NCBI GenBank assembly: GCA_017893485.1
Contig: CM030367.1
Location: 85,628,853-85,692,852 of the forward strand
Length of the DNA: 64,000 nucleotides
DNA from: Hemerocallis citrina
Lineage: Eukaryota; Streptophyta; Magnoliopsida; Asparagales; Asphodelaceae
Reading direction: 5' to 3'
A program made the translations under genes and the position numbers. A model generated the notes under the pieces. The model ran no database searches, had not been told where the DNA came from, and worked only from the letters and a program-made list of their open reading frames with translations. This document shows positions 59,191 to 64,000 of this stretch, piece by piece (the first letter of the stretch is position 1; the number at the start of each line of letters is the position of its first letter).

Positions 59191-59766
59191 AGAGCCTAGG
59201 AATCACCATGGAAAGGTTCCAAGCATTGTTATAAAAGTTTAAGTTTTCGTTTTTGAAAAAGAGAACAAGTATTCAAACAAGCATTCACAATCTTCTAAGT
59301 CTTGGTTCTCTAAAATCAGTCTAGTATAACAGTGAATTCGTTTTAGACTGATTTCGAAAGTTGACCTATTAGCCTCCATATAAAAATCACAATCACAACA
59401 AGGCTATAGGTTTTTGTAACTCTTTTATTGTTTTCTTTCACTCTTGGGTTGTGAGAGTGGTCCTCTCGGTTGGAGAGTAGGGCTCTAGGTTGTAGAGTCA
59501 GGTTTTCACCTTTGGTTGAAGAGTGGGTTTGCTCTTTCTAGTGGTGAGAGAGGTCTACGGGTTGGACAAGGTTGTTGTCTAAACGCAGTAGGATATTCTT
59601 GTATTTTTTTAAAAATAGTGAAAATTCTCAAGTGGGTTGCTTGGGGACTGGATGTAAGTCGGAAGGACCGAACCAGGATACATTGTTGTGTACTCTGTGG
59701 TTGATTCTCTCTGTGGTTGCATTTTCTTTACTTGCATTTTTAATATCTCTGTGAAACTTGTCTGGC

Positions 59767-59939
59767 AAGTCGACTGTCCCTATTCTATAAGTCGACTGAT
59801 CAGAATGGTATAACTTAATCTTCGAAAACTTTTCTGACAAGTTGACTGAGTTCCGCTATAAGTCGACTGGTCAGACTTATATAAAATAATCTTCTATTCT
59901 GACGCCCCAGTCGACTGTATTCCCTTTTCAAGTCGTCTG
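59767..59939. repeat. three paired GTCGAC palindromes in the C1 transcribed leader
   Basis: Starts 59767/59789, 59839/59860 and 59908/59930; 21-22 bp within pairs, 69-72 bp between pairs. They lie downstream of the TATA box and so would be in the RNA. Confidence 0.92.
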
Positions 59940-60041
59940 GACAGTAAGAAAAAGTTCAATTTCATTACTATTTTTTATACAACACTATTCACCCCCCTTC
60001 CCCCTCTAGTGTTTCTTGCCTTACCTACAGGATCCAACACT

Positions 60042-60057
60042 TGGTATCAGAGCCTGG
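60042..60057 (+). other. C1 primer binding site
   Basis: TGGTATCAGAGCCTGG, complementary to the 3' end of initiator-methionine tRNA, two bases after the LTR. Confidence 0.92.
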
Positions 60058-60065
60058 TTAGTGCA

Positions 60066-61638
60066 ATGGAAACTACTTCTAATGCAAGCCAATACCATGA
60101 AGGCCAATCCACACAAAGGCCACCCTTATTCGATGGAACCAATTACAACTATTGAAAGTGTAGGATGAAGATCTACCTTCAGTCCATCAACTATGAGATA
60201 TGGAACATGATGGATACCGAGTACACCGCTCCTACCATTCCATATGCACAATGGAATGACAACATGAAGAGAAAAACAATGAACAATGCAAAGGCGATGA
60301 ACGCTCTATTTTGTGCCCTTACCAATCGTGTGTCCAATGCAACAACAGCGCATCAAATTTGGCACACACTCAAGGTAACTCATGAAGGAACTAATAAAGT
60401 TAAAGAGTCTAAAATATCTGTTTTTGTTCACAGGTTTGAAATGTTCCGCATGAAGTAGAACGAGAATGTGTCTGAAATGATCACAAGGTTCACGGATATT
60501 ACAAACTCTCTTGTGGCACTTGGAAAGACGTACACTCAAGCCGAAATGGTGAGGAAAGTACTTCGTGCATAACACCCAAATAGGAGAAGAAGACCACTGC
60601 CATAGAAGAGGCAACGATTTAACACAACTCTCTCTTGAGAATCTTGTAGGAAATCTTATGGCGTATGAGGTACAACTTGAAGAACGCAAGAATGATCAAA
60701 ACCTCAACAATCAAAGGAAAAGACTAGCATTCAAGGCCATGTTGAACTCTGGGGATGAAGAAGAAGATAAGGAAGAGATAGCTATATTCACGAGAAAGTT
60801 CAAAAAGTTTCTAAGGAAAGGTAAATTTAATTCAAAATCTAAGGATACTAATAAACTTCTAACTTGTTTCAAGTGTAACAATTTAGGACATATGAAGGAG
60901 GATTGTCCACTAGAGAATGTGAAATCTAAAGGAAAAGCTTTCAACTTCATGGAGAAGTACACCAAGAACAAGAACATGAAGAACAAAAAAGCATATCAAG
61001 CAACTTGGGACGATAGCGACTCTTCGTCGGAAGAAGAAAGTGAAAAGACAAACGAGGTTGCTAATGTATGCTTTATGCCTTCTCAAAATCAAGTAAGTGA
61101 TGATTATGATTCGAATGATTTATTAAATGCGTTCAATGAGATTTTTCAAGAGCTTAAAAAAGAAAAAATTAGAACTAAAAACTTGGAGAAAATAAATCAA
61201 ACACTTTCCCAAAAGAATCTTGACTTAGATAAAGAAGTCAAGTCTTTAAATTCTCGACTTTCTAGTTTGGATATAGATCTTGTATCTCTTAAGAAAAAAT
61301 ATGAAGAGATATCCAAGAATGTATCTAAATTTAATAAAGAAAAGAAGAATTTAAATAATGTTCTCCAAAATCAAGTTCAATCTAATAAGAGATTTGGACT
61401 TGGTTTTCAAAAGTCTCTTGAAAAACCTCATGTTACTAAGAACACTAGTGTAAATAAGCCTGAATCTATTTCTAGTGTTAAGAATAAACTATATGATTTT
61501 TTTGAAAAACCTATAACTGTAGTTTTTAATGAAAAAAGCAAGTCTGTAGTTCAGACCAGTCGACTGAACCCTAATTTCAGTCGCCTGTCCAGAGGTTCTG
61601 AGTCTTATTCAACAAGACGAAAACCTCAGATAAGTTGA
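60066..61638 (+). pseudogene. gag: C1 gag
   Basis: The ATG at 60066 follows the PBS closely. The first part reads GQSTQRPPLFDGTNYNY then TGA (60153), where the family has Trp. MKIYLQSINYEIWNMM and the UBN2-type gag core follow to TAG at 60456, with a frameshift near 60570-60600. The second part, open 60565-61638, has LENLVGNLMAYEVQLEER, a zinc knuckle CFKCNNLGHMKEDC (60864-60905), an acidic Ser/Glu stretch, and a coiled coil of about 90 residues (61110-61380). It ends in a linker with two GTCGAC motifs. It is normally one protein joined to pol. Confidence 0.85.
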
Positions 61639-61705
61639 CCTATTACACCTCCCAGTCGACTGGATTTCAGTAATAGTCGACTGAAAGGTTCGATAAAGTC
61701 GATTG
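61557..61705. repeat. six GTCGAC-type palindromes in the C1 gag-protease linker
   Basis: Pair 61557/61578 (21 bp), then a run at 61632, 61653, 61674 and 61696 (21, 21, 22 bp). Variants include CAGTCGCCTG and AAGTTGACCT. Confidence 0.88.
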
Positions 61706-61899
61706 GACAGAGCAAAAATATATGGGTTCCAATCAATCTGAGTCAGAAATATAGAGTTACTTATATAAAATAATATATTCTTGTTGTATGTAATTCTGTA
61801 GATTATATTCCTGCATTTGGAGGAAAATCAAACTCACTTTGGGTTTGGTTTCTCAAAAACTAATCTCTTTTGGACCAAATGAAAAGGGTAACATATTCA

Positions 61900-62706
61900 C
61901 ATTGTAAATTTTATAGGTACCTAAAAAAAACGTTGGATACTTGATAGCAGATGCTCAAAGCACATGACTGGTCATGCCAACCCTCTATCTTCCATTCAAG
62001 AGATTGATGGAGGAACAGTCACATACGGTGACAACAACAAAGGGAAGGTGATTGGAATAGACATGGTCGGTAAGCACACTAACCCTTCAATTGAAGATGT
62101 TTTACTTGTTAATGGTCTTAAGCATAATTTATTAAGTATTAGCCAATTGTGTGATAAGTGATATAAATTTTTTTTGAAAAAGATGCATGCTTAATTTATG
62201 ACTCTACCATGCAAAATATAATTTTTCAAGGAATTAGGAAGAATAATATTTATGAATTATGTTTAAAATCAACTGAATTTTCGAATGATTTTTGTTTAGT
62301 AGTTTCTAATAATGATTCTTGGCTTTGGCATAAGCGATTTGGCCATGTGAACATGAAAAATATTGCAAAATTGTCTAAATACAACCTAGTTAAAAGGCTG
62401 CCAAGACTATCGTATAAAAAGAATAAGTTATGTGATGCATGTCAACTAGGTAAATATATCAAATCTACTTTTAAGACAAAAGAAGTAATTTCTACTAGTA
62501 GGCCTCTCGAATTAATCCACATGCATTTATTTGGCCCTAGTAGAGTTGCTACTTTAAATAAAAGTAGGAATGTATTTGTTTTAATAGATGATTTTTCACG
62601 ATTCACTTGGGTTTTTTTTTTAAAACATAAGAATGATGCTTTTGATGAATTTGCAAATTTTTGTAAATGGATTCAAAATCAAGTCTCTAACCATAGTCAT
62701 TATTAA
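61900..62706 (+). pseudogene. pol: C1 protease and integrase N-terminus
   Basis: The protease motif is WILDSRCSKHMTG near 61934-61972, where the copia family has DSG: the Gly codon is now AGA (61949-61951). A TGA lies at 62159. LLSISQLCDK precedes it and WLWHKRFGHVNMKNI with CDACQLGK (62321-62450) form the integrase zinc region. At 62524-62526 a His codon stands where the first catalytic Asp is expected (HMHLFGP). The frame shifts near 62690. Confidence 0.87.
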
Positions 62707-63670
62707 AAGTGATCATGGTGGAGAATTTGAAAATGAAACATTTTCAGAATATTGCAACAAGAATGGTATAATACATTCATTTGCATTTACAAGAGCTTCA
62801 CCACAAAATGGAGTGGTCGAAAGAAAGAATAGGACTTTGCAAGAGTGTGCACGTACCATGCTTGTTGAAAGCAATTTACCTAAGTATTTTTGGGGTGAAG
62901 CTGTTGCTACAGCTTGTTATGTTTTAAATAGAATTTTGATTATGCCTAATTTTAAGAAAACATGTTATGAACTATTTTTTGATAAAATTCCTAAAGTATT
63001 TTATTTCAAAATATTTAGATGTAAGTGTTCCATTTTAAACATTAAAGATAATTTAAATAAGTTTGATCCTCGATCTAATGAAGGTATCTTCAATGGATAC
63101 TCAAATAGGAGTAAGACATATAGGATCTTCAATATGTCAACTTTGACTATTGAAGTATCCATGCATGTTTCATTTGATGAATCTCTGACTTCATCTACTG
63201 TTATTAAAGATGATGAAACTAATTCATCGCCTTTAAATAATGTCATTAAATCTTTAGAGCAGACTACCCTAGCGGATAAGTCGACCGATAAGGAAATCAA
63301 GTCGACTGATGTGAATCAGTCGACTGATGGACAAGTCAAGTCGGCTGATCTTGTTGTGATGGCTCAAACTTTACCAAAATCTTTTGTTGAAGTTAGAGAT
63401 CTTCCTCATTACATAATAATTGGTGACATCTCACGTGGTATTCAAACTAGATCTCATGTTAACAAGATTTCTCATACGGCTTTCTTATCAGATTTTGAAC
63501 CTAAAAATATACAAGAAGCCTGTGAGAATGAGTTTTGGATGAATGCCATGCAAGATGAATTAAACCAATTTATAAGAAATGATGTATGGGATTTAGTTCC
63601 ACGACCTCTTGACCATACTATAATTGGTACCAAATGGGTATTCAAGAATAAATTAGATGAATTAGGATAA
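62690..63670 (+). pseudogene. pol: C1 integrase core and start of RT
   Basis: It continues in another frame. SDHGGEFEN supplies the second catalytic D (62711-62713) and NGVVERKNR the E (62819-62821), with D-35-E spacing. YFWGEAVATACYVLNR follows. The C-terminal integrase region leads to a Ser/Thr-rich linker with four GTCGAC motifs. RT opens with EFWMNAMQDEL and IGTKWVFKNKLDE; TAA at 63668-63670 cuts it. Confidence 0.87.
63278..63347. repeat. four GTCGAC-type palindromes in the C1 INT-RT linker
   Basis: Starts 63278, 63299, 63317 and 63338 (21, 18, 21 bp). All steps are multiples of three, and they encode KSTD, KSTD, QSTD and KSAD. Confidence 0.93.
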
Positions 63671-64000
63671 GTCGTTAGGAACAAAGCTAGATTAGTTGCT
63701 CATGGATATAATCAAGAAGAAGGCATAGATTTCGATGAAGCAATTAGGATCTTGTTATCTTTTGCTTGTTTTATGAACTTTACACTTTTCCAAATGGATG
63801 TTAAAAGTGTTTTTCTTAATGGTTTTATAAAGGAAGATGTTTATGTTAAGCAACCACCTGGTTTCGAATATGAACAATTCCCAAACCATGTCTTTAAATT
63901 GAAAAAGGCTTTATATGGTCTTAAACAAGCACCTCGTGCTTGGTATGATCGATTAAAGACTTTTCTTTTAGAAACTGGTTTTGAAATAGGTAAAGTAGAT
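63671..64000 (+). pseudogene. pol: C1 reverse transcriptase, partial
   Basis: After the stop the same frame continues: [69 protein letters not shown]. About eight residues normally between the FDE and AIRIL motifs are missing, apparently an in-frame deletion. The window ends before the YVDD catalytic motif. Confidence 0.9.

Larger units (their letters stand above)
58543..60039 (+). repeat. C1 5' LTR (1497 bp)
   Basis: TGTTGATTCTTAG...GATCCAACA. The opening phrase and the closing CACCCCCCTTCCCCCTCTAG stretch are typical of SIRE-type LTRs. A TATA box, TATAAAT, is at 59184-59190. Five GTCGAC pairs lie upstream and downstream of it. Confidence 0.88.
58543..64000 (+). mobile_element. C1: SIRE/Maximus-type Ty1/copia element, truncated by window end
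   Basis: It has a long 5' LTR, an initiator-methionine PBS, a long gag with zinc knuckle and coiled coil, and pol in the copia order PR, INT, RT. The window ends inside RT, so RNase H, any env-like frame and the 3' LTR are unseen. Several stops, at least two frameshifts and altered catalytic residues show it is dead. Confidence 0.92.

Noticed and set aside
5480..63347. GTCGAC sites as cloning-linker (SalI) contamination
   Set aside because: Sites are dispersed, diverged, paired at 20-22 bp, shared between LTR partners of inserted elements and embedded in family-specific sequence; linkers would be identical and at junctions.

Overview
This window is a repeat-dominated stretch of a flowering-plant nuclear genome, most likely a eudicot. 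I find no intact host gene. Almost every base can be placed in a transposable element: Ty3/gypsy elements of the Tat, Athila and chromodomain (Tekay/Del-like) types, one Ty1/copia element of the SIRE/Maximus type, PIF/Harbinger-like MITEs and non-autonomous Helitrons. No element looks coding-competent; every reading frame carries stops or frameshifts. The species cannot be named from the sequence.

Layout (labels are mine). 1-2295: unassigned edge with a possible minus-strand gene leader, a block of perfect hairpins, AT/AG microsatellites, tandem Helitrons and a gag-like scrap. 2296-56807: one old Tat-like element (T0) whose LTRs now lie about 53 kb apart because younger elements landed inside it. 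Its 5' LTR carries a MITE (2567-3116). Chromovirus K1 (3713-29862) sits in its leader. K1 in turn holds a young Athila element A1 (6457-16418) in its 5' LTR and a deleted chromovirus K2 (17324-21975) in gag. After a scrap of T0 gag (29863-30179) comes LTR K3 (30180-45258), split by solo LTR K4 (33348-44564), which is itself split by solo LTRs S1 (34584-38364) and S2 (39716-43503). A truncated minus-strand LTR K5 (45274 to about 48590) and a 5'-truncated LTR K6 (to 50750) follow. Then T0 resumes with the end of pol, about 4.5 kb of minisatellites, its polypurine tract and its 3' LTR (56180-56807). 56808-58542: a MITE holding a Helitron. 58543-64000: copia element C1, running off the right edge inside reverse transcriptase.

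Five-base target duplications confirm the nesting: ctgac/ccgac for K1, TTTAC for A1, CAAAA for K2, TTAGT for K4, ATTAT for S1, agtcc/agttc for S2. The MITE in T0 is confirmed by the unoccupied site in the other T0 LTR.

The most unusual signal is a short palindrome, CAGTCGACTG and close variants. It occurs about 77 times by hand count, nearly always as a neighbour pair 18-22 bp apart (usually 20-21). It is in the LTRs of K1, K6, A1 and C1, in one degenerate pair in K4, and inside the coding regions of A1 and C1 at inter-domain linkers. These belong to three deeply separated retrotransposon lineages, so shared descent of the elements does not explain it. I know of no described system that matches. 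It is the best candidate here for something new: a common protein-binding site, an RNA hairpin or a tiny mobile motif.
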